Of a stretch of DNA of 64,000 nucleotides, positions 45,364-54,943 are shown piece after piece. Position numbers and translations under genes: made by a program. This stretch comes from Azospirillum doebereinerae (GTDB taxonomy: Bacteria > Pseudomonadota > Alphaproteobacteria > Azospirillales > Azospirillaceae), in assembly GCF_003989665.1 (NCBI RefSeq), contig NZ_RZIJ01000022.1, positions 43,626 to 107,625 on the forward strand, in the 5' to 3' direction. Under the pieces are notes generated by a model. That model saw only the letters and a list, made by a program, of their open reading frames with translations, searched no databases and was not told where the DNA came from. Within the stretch, counting starts at the first letter, position 1. Each line of letters opens with the position of its first letter.

Positions 45364-45710
45364 GGCGCGAGCGGCTGACCACCGCCCCCTCCCCCGACAG
45401 CCGCCACGACTTCCTGGTGGAACTGCGCGGGGAGCCGGCGGCGGGCACCCGGCTGACGGTGCGGCTGGTGCCCGACCGGCTGGTGCTGGAGCCCGCGGGC
45501 TTCGCGGCCTACCTGACCGAACTGGACGGGACCGCCGGGCTGGAGGCGCTGGCGATGGCCGCGCTCGACGACCTGAACAACGAGCTGGTGCCGCGCTGGG
45601 TCGAGGTCGCGGCCGAGCGCGACGCGCCCCTGCCGCACCGCGTGGTGATCGAGGACCGTCAGCCGAACTGGGACAACCCGCGCCTGCTTGACCGGCTGCG
45701 CCCGCTCTGA
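45360..45710 (+). CDS. Small protein at the end of the flagellar operon
   Basis: 116-residue soluble protein starting at GTG 45360, which overlaps the preceding stop as GTGA. The product has DFLVELRGEPAAGTRLTVRL, a likely beta strand pair, and a C-terminal WVEVAAERDAPLPHRVVIED stretch. I do not recognise the family. Coupling to the FliK-like gene suggests a flagellar or export-related role, possibly as its partner (inference). No ATG is available in frame at the start. Confidence 0.68.
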   Translation: MRRERLTTAPSPDSRHDFLVELRGEPAAGTRLTVRLVPDRLVLEPAGFAAYLTELDGTAGLEALAMAALDDLNNELVPRWVEVAAERDAPLPHRVVIEDRQPNWDNPRLLDRLRPL

Positions 45711-45715
45711 GCGGC

Positions 45716-46198
45716 TCACCCCCGTTCCGGGAGCGTCGCGGCGAGTTCCGCCAACTGGTCGGCGCATTGCCCCCAGCCCTGGTGGAAGCCCATCGCCTCG
45801 TGCGCCTCGCGGTCGGCGACGGTCCAGTGGCGCACGCGGGCGGTGTAGCGGGTCTTGCCGTCCTCGTCCGCGAAGGTCACCACCATCGTCATGAACGGCT
45901 TTTCCGAGGGCTCCCACGCCGTGGTGTAGGCGTCGGTCACGACGATCCGCTCGTTCTCCACGACCTCCAGATAGACCCCGCCGCAAGGATACTCCTTGCC
46001 GTCCGGGTCGCGCATGACGATCCGGTTGCCGCCGCCGGGCCGGACGTCCATCTCGGCGACCGGAGTCGTCAGCGGCCGTGGCGCGAACCATTGCTTGAGC
46101 AATTCCGGTTCGGTCCAGGCACGGAACAGCGCGGAACGCGGCGCGTCGATCAGGCGGGTCAGGACGAGTTCGCGGTCATTGGCGGGAACGGCGGTCAT
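45716..46198 (-). CDS. SRPBCC / AHSA1-domain protein
   Basis: 160-residue START-like fold protein: LTRLIDAPRSALFRAWTEPE, LKQWFAPRPL, the GGVYLEVVENERIVVTDA strand pair and FHQGWGQCADQLAE helix are standard for the Aha1/SRPBCC superfamily, which binds hydrophobic ligands. Ligand unknown. ATG 46198 has a GGAG site; an upstream ATG at 46243 lacks one. Convergent with the flagellar operon, five bases between stops. Confidence 0.85.
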   Translation of the reverse strand: MTAVPANDRELVLTRLIDAPRSALFRAWTEPELLKQWFAPRPLTTPVAEMDVRPGGGNRIVMRDPDGKEYPCGGVYLEVVENERIVVTDAYTTAWEPSEKPFMTMVVTFADEDGKTRYTARVRHWTVADREAHEAMGFHQGWGQCADQLAELAATLPERG

Positions 46199-46353
46199 TG
46201 GCGCTCTCCTCTGGGTGGTGAATCCTGAAGTCCGGAATGACAAATCCGCTTAATTTTTCCGTCATGGTAGACATTTATGATAAAATAAAATCAATTCAAG
46301 TATTCTAACGCGGGCAGCCATATTGCTGCGCAGCGAAATGGGCGAGGCAATTC

Positions 46354-47298
46354 ATGAAGTTCACCGATCAAGTCAATTTGCGCGATTACGCAGGAACTCT
46401 TGGGATCAAGGGTAGCCCGTCCGCCGCCGTGTATCGCGACACATTGTATGTGATCTACAACGGAGCCGGCAACGACGGGTTGTATTTCATCACCTATAAT
46501 GGGGAAAAGTGGTCCGAACAGACCAAGCTGGCCAGCGTGGTCAGCGGTGTCGGCATTGCCGAGAACAGCAGCCCGGCCGCCGTGGTGGTGCACGATCTGC
46601 TTTACGTCTTCTACAACGGTTCCGGCAATGACGGCACCTATTGCATCACCTACGACGGCAGCGAAGTCAAAGGCCCCGTGGCTATAAAAGGCCTTATCGG
46701 CTCCATGGGTTTCCTGGAAAAAACCAGCCCTGCGGCGACCGTTTACGGGAACCCGTATCTGTTCTGGGTCGGCTCCGGCAACGACGTCTACTACACCCTG
46801 CGGGATCATGGCACTTGGACAGGACAGACAAGGGTCAAGACGTCGGTCCCAGGCATGGGTGTCGCCAGCGGCACCAGCCCCTGCGCCATCGAGTACATGG
46901 CCAATTTCTATCTGTTCTATAATGGCGCCGGCAACGACGGTACATTCTACACCGTTCTGACCAATCAAGGCTGGCAGTCGCCGGTCGGGATCAAGGGGCA
47001 GATCGGGAACATGGGGTTCCGGGAAAACACCAGCCCAACGGCCTGCCTCAGCGGCGGCACGTACAAGTTGCTGGTGTTTTACGCCGGGTCCGGCAAGGAC
47101 GGCATCTACGCCACCTCCTATGAGGGCACCAACAGCAAGAGCTGGACGAAACAGACGCATGTCGTCGGCCCGAGCGGGGTTGCCGCCGGCATCCTTGACG
47201 GCACCAGCCCCTGCGCCGTCACGTACCGGCAGACGCCGTACCTGTTCTGGAACGGCGCGGGCGATGACGGCATTTTCATGACGACGGTCGAAGCGTAG
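46354..47298 (+). CDS. Six-repeat beta-propeller, lectin-like protein
   Basis: 314-residue protein made of six repeats of about 50 residues. Each starts SPxA and holds a YNGxGNDG motif followed by an aromatic beta strand (for example SPAAVVVHDLLYVFYNGSGN). The N-terminal 20 residues seem to supply the missing strand of the last repeat, as in closed propellers. No signal peptide or membrane span. The style recalls fucose/galactose-binding propeller lectins of Photorhabdus and fungi; sugar binding is inferred. Codon use is less GC-rich than its neighbours and the 110 bases upstream are AT-rich, a hint of transfer. Confidence 0.75.
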   Translation: MKFTDQVNLRDYAGTLGIKGSPSAAVYRDTLYVIYNGAGNDGLYFITYNGEKWSEQTKLASVVSGVGIAENSSPAAVVVHDLLYVFYNGSGNDGTYCITYDGSEVKGPVAIKGLIGSMGFLEKTSPAATVYGNPYLFWVGSGNDVYYTLRDHGTWTGQTRVKTSVPGMGVASGTSPCAIEYMANFYLFYNGAGNDGTFYTVLTNQGWQSPVGIKGQIGNMGFRENTSPTACLSGGTYKLLVFYAGSGKDGIYATSYEGTNSKSWTKQTHVVGPSGVAAGILDGTSPCAVTYRQTPYLFWNGAGDDGIFMTTVEA

Positions 47299-47316
47299 CC
47301 CCGCCAATCCCGTCCC

Positions 47317-47348
47317 GATCCGCCGAAGGCTCCCGTCTTCGGCGGATC
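47317..47348. terminator. Perfect 12-bp hairpin between convergent genes
   Basis: GATCCGCCGAAG and its exact complement are separated by an eight-base loop. It lies 19 bases after the propeller-gene stop and 32 bases after the cueR stop (opposite strand), so it can serve both. There is no T-run on either side, so termination efficiency is uncertain. Confidence 0.6.
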
Positions 47349-47379
47349 CTGTCTCCAATCGGTGCCGGCCGCGGCAAAC

Positions 47380-47792
47380 TCACCGTCCCGCCAAATCCCG
47401 CAGGATCGGGCAGTCCGGGCGGTCGTCGCCGTGGCAGGTGTCGGCCAGTTCGCGCAGCGTGTCGCGCATCGCCGCCAGTTCGGCGATCTTCGCCTCGAGT
47501 TCGCCGATGTGCTCCAGCGCCACGCGCTTGACCTCGGAGCTACACCGGCTGCGGTCCTGCCACAGCCCGACCAGACGCTGGATGCGCTCGATCCCGAAGC
47601 CCAGCGTGCGGGCGCGCTTGACGAAGCGCAGGACGTTCACCTCGGCCGGGGCGTAGACCCGGTAGCCCGACGCGGTGCGCCCGGCCGCCGGGATCAGCCC
47701 GATGGACTCGTAATAGCGGATCAGCTTGGCGTTGACGCCCGACGCCTTGGCCGCCTCGCCGATGGTCATGCCCGCCGCCACAACGTTCGCCC

Positions 47793-47796
<4 letters not shown>
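47380..47796 (-). CDS. cueR: CueR-like copper-responsive MerR regulator
   Basis: 138-residue MerR-family activator. The HTH begins IGEAAKASGVNAKLIRYYE, followed by the dimer coiled coil and the C-terminal copper loop CHGDDRPDCPIL, whose two cysteines coordinate Cu(I) in CueR. ATG 47796 overlaps the copA stop as ATGA and has a GGAGGGAGGGG site; a second ATG lies at 47769. Being downstream of copA in one operon, it is driven from the promoter it controls. Confidence 0.92.
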
Positions 47797-50252
<2,456 letters not shown>

Positions 50253-50286
50253 GCCGGCTCTCCTTCGGTTCGGTGCGGCACCCCCT

Positions 50287-50317
50287 GATATGGAGGTTCC
50301 AGCCATTGGAAGGTCAA
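50287..50317 (-). promoter_or_regulatory. CueR-type promoter of copA-cueR
   Basis: On the minus strand TTGACC (50317-50312) and CATATC (50292-50287) are separated by 19 bases, the over-long spacer typical of MerR-family promoters. The spacer holds the dyad CTTCC...GGAAC centred between them, matching CueR operators. It lies 35 bases before the copA start. Activation by Cu-loaded CueR is inferred from family behaviour. Confidence 0.85.
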
Positions 50318-50393
50318 GGGGTGAACGCGTTTCTGAACAAAGCGCCGCAGCCGCTGTTGATCCCCTGCCCTCCAACCAGCCGAGCGCCGATCC

Positions 50394-50954
50394 ATGACCC
50401 GCCTGACCGTCGACGAGGCGCAAGCCCGCGTCTTCCGCTTCCTGACCCTGGACATGGTGGAGGAGCTGCGCGCGGTGGAGTACGAGACGCCGCCGCTGGC
50501 CGACTCGCCGTCGGCCGTGCCGCTGGCCGAGCTGCGGCGGGCGACGGTGGAATTCAGCCACGCGCCGGGCGCGCCGGACTGCATCTACCGCATCCGGGCC
50601 TTCGGCGATTCGCTGCTGATGCGGCTGCAACTGAACGTCCGGCGCTTCGTGGCGATCTATCAGGTGCCGGTGAAGGACCCCATCGACAGCAACACCATCG
50701 CCCCGCATTTCGAGCGCTGGGCCATCGGCGCCGGCCACGCCGGCTGGACCATCGGTTGGCGCGACGGCGCCGACCCCTGGGCGCCGGAACGGCGGACGGT
50801 GGAGACCTACTGCTACGCCATGCTGCCCGAGGATTTCCTGGACGATCCCCTGGGCCAGCTCTACTGGCGCACCGACCTGTTGCAGATGACCCGCGCCTTC
50901 ATGCTGGAATCGCGGCGCATGGGGATCCGGCTGTCGGCGCCCGATCCGACCTGA
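50394..50954 (+). CDS. Hypothetical protein, 186 residues
   Basis: Soluble protein beginning MTRLTVDEAQARVFRFLTLD. It contains a beta-rich middle (YRIRAFGDSLLMRLQLNVRR) and a Trp-rich segment (FERWAIGAGHAGWTIGWRDG) and ends with a helical MLESRRMGIRL. No signal peptide or membrane span. I do not recognise the family and assign no function. Divergent from copA; its start lies 77 bases from the CueR promoter and could in principle be affected by it. Confidence 0.7.
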   Translation: MTRLTVDEAQARVFRFLTLDMVEELRAVEYETPPLADSPSAVPLAELRRATVEFSHAPGAPDCIYRIRAFGDSLLMRLQLNVRRFVAIYQVPVKDPIDSNTIAPHFERWAIGAGHAGWTIGWRDGADPWAPERRTVETYCYAMLPEDFLDDPLGQLYWRTDLLQMTRAFMLESRRMGIRLSAPDPT

Positions 50955-51043
50955 GGATCCGACCGGAGGGATGCGGTTTCGCTTGGCGGGAGGGCGGCGG
51001 TTGTGCTCAGTCCTTGGGCAGACCGACCCTTGCGGACCCGACG

Positions 51044-51667
51044 ATGCCCACCGACCCCACCACGCTTCTCACCGTCCTCGACCTGATCGGGGTCTTCGTC
51101 TTCGGCCTCAGCGGCGGAACGCTGGCGGTGCGGCGGCGGCTCGACATCTTCGGGGTGATGGTGCTGTCGCTGGCGGCGGCCTTGGCGGGCGGCGTGTTCC
51201 GCGACCTGCTGATCGGCGCGGTGCCGCCGGCCTCGCTGCACGACGACCGCTACCTGCTGGCCGCGCTGGCGGCGGGGTTGGCGGCCTTCTTCCTCCACCC
51301 GCAGATCAACCGGCTGGGCAAGCCGGTGATGGTGCTGGACGCGGCCGGGCTGGGGCTGTTCGCGGTGGCCGGCTGCGGCAAGGCTCTGGCCTATGGGCTG
51401 ACGCCGCTGCCGGCCGCGCTGCTGGGGGTGCTGACCGCGTGTGGCGGCGGGGTGATGCGCGACCTGCTGGTCGCCGAGGTGCCGCGCGTGCTGCGCGAGG
51501 AGATCTACGCCATGGCGGCGCTGCTCGGCACGCTGGTGGTGATCGCCGGCCACGCCCTGGGCCTGCCGCCGGTGCCGGTCGCCGTCGCCGGGGCGCTGGC
51601 GGTGTTCGCCCTGCGCGTCGTCAGCGTGCTGCGCGGCTGGAGCGCGCCCCGCGCGCCGGGGAGTTGA
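51044..51667 (+). CDS. TRIC-type (UPF0126) trimeric cation channel family protein
   Basis: 207-residue membrane protein with seven spans in two inverted halves, each containing a glycine-rich helix followed by an RD pair: GGVFRDLLIGAVPP in the first and GGGVMRDLLVAEVPRVLR in the second. This duplicated GG-x-x-RDLL pattern is diagnostic of the UPF0126/TRIC family, thought to conduct potassium or other cations. ATG 51044 is the first start before the first span. 89 bases after the preceding gene. Confidence 0.87.
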   Translation: MPTDPTTLLTVLDLIGVFVFGLSGGTLAVRRRLDIFGVMVLSLAAALAGGVFRDLLIGAVPPASLHDDRYLLAALAAGLAAFFLHPQINRLGKPVMVLDAAGLGLFAVAGCGKALAYGLTPLPAALLGVLTACGGGVMRDLLVAEVPRVLREEIYAMAALLGTLVVIAGHALGLPPVPVAVAGALAVFALRVVSVLRGWSAPRAPGS

Positions 51668-51670
51668 AAG

Positions 51671-51799
51671 CGCCCTCTCCCGCCCCGGGAGAGGGAGGGG
51701 ACCCGCGAAGCGGGGAGGGTGAGGGGCTAGCGGGCGTGGTGCTTGATCCCTGTTCCAATAGCCCCTCACCCTTCCCTCTCCCGGGGCGGGAGAGGGAGA
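51671..51799. repeat. GC-rich palindromic intergenic repeat, copy D
   Basis: Arms CGCCCTCTCCCGCCCCGGGA and its near-complement at 51780-51799 flank inner GGGAGGGTGAGGGGCTAG and TAGCCCCTCACCCTTCCC blocks. It follows the TRIC-type gene directly and may act as its terminator. Same family as copies A, B, C and E. Confidence 0.82.
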
Positions 51800-52096
51800 A
51801 CCCCCAAGGCCGGGAATTTGCCGAAACCCCCAACGCTCGGAAGCGTTTCCCCCTATCATGGCGCCCCCCTCCATCGCCCAGGGAGCCCCGCCATGCCCAT
51901 CGAAACGCCCCTTCCTCCAGCCTCGGCTCGGCCGCCCAGTTCGGCGACGTGCGGCGCGATGGAACAGTGAACAGGCCTGGGAAACATGTTCCACGGCGTT
52001 TCAAACGTTCCAAACGTTCCATTCCCCGCCCTGCGGAGGCCGGGGGGCCGCCTTTGCCGAACGCGGTCCCCCGGCCCCCCAGGATGGAAAAGCTCC
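51800..52096. other. Intergenic region without a supported gene
   Basis: 297 bases between repeat D and the convergent LivK-like gene. A 25-residue reading frame at 51893-51970 has a weak AGGGAG box but unremarkable Pro/Ala-rich content. GTTCCA/GTTTCA-like half-repeats recur near 51987-52022 (TTCCACGGCGTTTCAAACGTTCCAAACGTTCC). I see nothing else. Confidence 0.4.
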
Positions 52097-53359
52097 TTAC
52101 GCCCGCTTGCCCCAGCCCGGCGCCGGGAACACCGGATCCAGCTCGGCCGAGCCCTTGGGCAGGACCACGGTCGGGCGCTGGTTGTGGTTCTGGATGCAGG
52201 CGGAGACCAGATCGGTGTTCTGCCCCTTCGCGTCGAACTTGATCGCCGGGCCGACCATCATCTTGTCGGTCAGGTTGGTCTCGCGCAGCGCCGCCAGCAG
52301 GCCGGCCGGCTCGGCCGAGCCGGCGCGCTTGAAGGCGTCGGCGGCGATCAGGATCGCCTCGAAGGTGAAGGCGACGTTGAAGGCGTAGCCCTCGAAGCGG
52401 TCGTTGGGGAACTGCTTCTTGAAGGCGGCCTCGACCTTCTTCGTCATCGCCGCCTTGGGGTCGTACCAGGGCAGGTTGGTCATGGCGAAGTCGGCGTATT
52501 TACCGAGCACCTTGTAGAACTGCTCGTCGTACAGGCCGGGCGAACCGGGGGAGACGATGCCCTTGGGCTCCCAGCGCTGCTTGACCATCTCGCGCACCAG
52601 CATGATGGCGTCGTTGGCCCGCGTGGTGACGATGGCGAGTTCGGCGCCGGTCGCCTTGGCCTTGGCCACCTCGACCGCCAGATCCTGCGCCTTCGGGTCG
52701 TAGGAGATCGACTCGATCAGCGTGAAGGGCATGTTCAGCGTGGGGAACAGGGCGTCGAGCGCCTGCTTGTTGGCCATGCCGAAGGTGTCGTTGGCGTGCA
52801 GGAACACCGCCGACTTGGGCGTCGTGCCGGTGGCGGCGAACAGATCCTTCATCAGCGCCAGCCCGTTCGACACCAGCATGGTGGAGGTCGGGAAGTTGCG
52901 GAAGACGGTCTTGAAGCCCTGCTCGGTCAGGCGGTCGGCGGCGGCGATGTTCATCACCAGCGGCACGCCGCGCTGCTCGCAGACTTGCGCGGCGGCGGCG
53001 GTCTGGCCGCTGTCGAAGGCGCCGACGATGACGTTGGCGCCGTCGTTGATCAGCTTCTCCGTGCGCGAGCGGGCGACGTCGACGTTCGATTCGGTGTCGG
53101 CCGACATGACCTCGACCTTGTAGCCCATCTCGGCCAGAACGGCCGGCGCGATCTCGGCGCCGCGCTGGCAGGCTTGGCCCGCCTGGGCCAGCAGGCCCGA
53201 GCGCGGCAGCAGGACGCCGACCTTCAGCGTGGTGTTCTGCGCGAAGGCGGGGGCCCGCCCGAAGGCGGCGAGCGCGCCGCCGGCCACGGCCGCCTGGCCC
53301 AGCTGACGGCGGGTAAGGGCGAATCCTCCGGTGGAACGGTTCTTATGATCGTTGGTCAT
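52097..53359 (-). CDS. LivK-like branched-chain amino-acid/amide binding protein
   Basis: 420-residue periplasmic binding protein, peripla_BP_6 family. A Tat-like leader (LTRRQLGQAAVAGGALAAFG, cleavage after AFA near residue 40) precedes the two-lobed domain with VGVLLPRSGLLAQAGQ, VIVGAFDSGQT, and FLHANDTFG. The C-terminal lobe shows GIVSPGSPGLYDEQFY and NQRPTVVLP. No permease or ATPase genes lie nearby, so it is an orphan component here. ATG 53359; the far longer open frame to 56110 is antisense to two other genes. Confidence 0.87.
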   Translation of the reverse strand: MTNDHKNRSTGGFALTRRQLGQAAVAGGALAAFGRAPAFAQNTTLKVGVLLPRSGLLAQAGQACQRGAEIAPAVLAEMGYKVEVMSADTESNVDVARSRTEKLINDGANVIVGAFDSGQTAAAAQVCEQRGVPLVMNIAAADRLTEQGFKTVFRNFPTSTMLVSNGLALMKDLFAATGTTPKSAVFLHANDTFGMANKQALDALFPTLNMPFTLIESISYDPKAQDLAVEVAKAKATGAELAIVTTRANDAIMLVREMVKQRWEPKGIVSPGSPGLYDEQFYKVLGKYADFAMTNLPWYDPKAAMTKKVEAAFKKQFPNDRFEGYAFNVAFTFEAILIAADAFKRAGSAEPAGLLAALRETNLTDKMMVGPAIKFDAKGQNTDLVSACIQNHNQRPTVVLPKGSAELDPVFPAPGWGKRA

Positions 53360-53470
53360 GGGTCTGACGATGCCTTTGGGTGGAGCGTTTCGGTCCTGAT
53401 GGCCGAAGATTTCACCGGAGCGGGCCGTTGTGTCAAAGTGGAATCGCAACAGCGGTTCGGAACGCAACAC

Positions 53471-54943
53471 ATGGCAAGCATCGGCGAGGCCCTGGCCTTG
53501 GCCCTCGACCACCTGAAGGCGGGACGGCACGCCCAGGCGGAAACCCTCTACGGCCGCATCCTCGACGCCGATCCCGGCAATCCCGAGGCGTTGCACCGGC
53601 TGGGCCTGCTGGCCGCGCTGCGCGGCGAGCACGACCGCGCCCTGCCCCTGCTCGCCCGCTCCGTCGAGATCGCCGAGGCGGCCGGCGCCCCCGATCCCGA
53701 CGCGCTGTTCAACCTCGCCACGGTGCTCCACGTGCTGCTGCGGACGGAGGAAGCCATCGCCACCTACCGCCGCGCGGTGGCGCTGCGCCCCGACTTCCCC
53801 GACGCCGAATACCAGCTGAGCGAGGCGTTGCAGGGGATCGGTCGGATCGGCGAGGCGCTGGCGACGCTGGACGTCCTGCTGACCCGGCACCCCCACCACC
53901 CGAAGGGCTGGCGCCAGCACGGCGACATCGAGGCGGCGCTCGGGCGGCCCGGCGCGGCGGTCACCTTCTACGAAATGGCGCTGGCGCTCGACCCGGCCGA
54001 CGACGCCTCGGCGGAGCGGCTGACGGCCCAGGCGGCGACCTTCCACGCCCGCCGCGCCGCGCTCGACGCAAGGCGGCCGGACGGGCGGCACGACCTGCGC
54101 GACACCACCTTCCTCATCCCCTTCCGCGCCGACAGCGAGGACCGCAAGCGCAACTTGCGCTGGATCGCGGCCTATCTGCTCAAGCACGCCGACACGACGG
54201 TCCTGATCGGCGAGGACAAGGACGGCCCGAGCGACGTTCCGGACGCTCTCGGCCCCGAACTGGCGGCGCGCTGCCGCCACCTGCATCTGACCGGCAACGA
54301 CACGCCCTTCACCCACAAGGCCCATCTGCTCAACCGCATGGTGGAGGTGGCGGACACCCCCGTCGTCGCCCTGCACGACACCGACATCGTGGTCGATCCG
54401 GTGCAATACGTCCTGGCCCGCGACGCGGCGCGCGCGAAGGACGGCAAGGGCGGCCTGGTCTTCCCCTACAACGGGCTGTTCTTCTGGATCATGGGTCGGG
54501 AGGTCTTCCGCTTCGGCCACACCCTGTCGGCGGCGCCGTTGAACGCGGTGTGCAAGCACTTTCCCCTGATGCACAACAACTCGCCGGGCGGCGGGGCTTT
54601 CTTCGACCGCGCGCAGCTGCTGGCGGCCGGCGGCTACAACGAGAATTTCCTGTCCTGGGGCTACGAGGACGACGAGATCGTCGAGCGCTTCCACCGCCTC
54701 GGCCTGCCGGTGAAGCGCACCGCCGGGCCGCTCTACCACCTGGAGCACGCCCGGCCGGAGAACTCGACCGACCTCAACCCCTTCATCGACGCCAACCGGG
54801 CGGAGCTGGAGCGCATCCGCGCGATGGACGGCGCGGCGATCCGCGCCGACATCGCGGCGGGACGGCTGCGCCGCCCCCTGCTCTGCGCGCGCGACCTGCC
54901 GGCGCGGGAGCCCGGCGGCCCTCCCTCCGGTCAGGCCCGGTGA
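53471..54943 (+). CDS. TPR protein fused to a GT7-like glycosyltransferase domain
   Basis: 490-residue soluble protein. Residues 1-190 are about five tetratricopeptide repeats (HLKAGRHAQAETLYGRIL; EALHRLGLLAALRGEHDRAL). From about 215 a glycosyltransferase-like fold begins (DTTFLIPFRADSEDRKRNL), with a possible DTD metal motif in LHDTDIVVDP and a C-terminal GT7-like acceptor signature GGAFFDRAQLLAAGGYNENF followed by GYEDDE. It likely glycosylates a protein or surface glycan in the cytosol. Start 53471 chosen; ATG 53399 is also in frame. Its last 13 bases overlap the convergent MCP gene. Confidence 0.75.
   Translation: MASIGEALALALDHLKAGRHAQAETLYGRILDADPGNPEALHRLGLLAALRGEHDRALPLLARSVEIAEAAGAPDPDALFNLATVLHVLLRTEEAIATYRRAVALRPDFPDAEYQLSEALQGIGRIGEALATLDVLLTRHPHHPKGWRQHGDIEAALGRPGAAVTFYEMALALDPADDASAERLTAQAATFHARRAALDARRPDGRHDLRDTTFLIPFRADSEDRKRNLRWIAAYLLKHADTTVLIGEDKDGPSDVPDALGPELAARCRHLHLTGNDTPFTHKAHLLNRMVEVADTPVVALHDTDIVVDPVQYVLARDAARAKDGKGGLVFPYNGLFFWIMGREVFRFGHTLSAAPLNAVCKHFPLMHNNSPGGGAFFDRAQLLAAGGYNENFLSWGYEDDEIVERFHRLGLPVKRTAGPLYHLEHARPENSTDLNPFIDANRAELERIRAMDGAAIRADIAAGRLRRPLLCARDLPAREPGGPPSGQAR

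Noticed and set aside
51893..51970. 25-residue frame with AGGGAG box
   Set aside because: Too short and Pro/Ala-rich without conservation evidence; left as intergenic.
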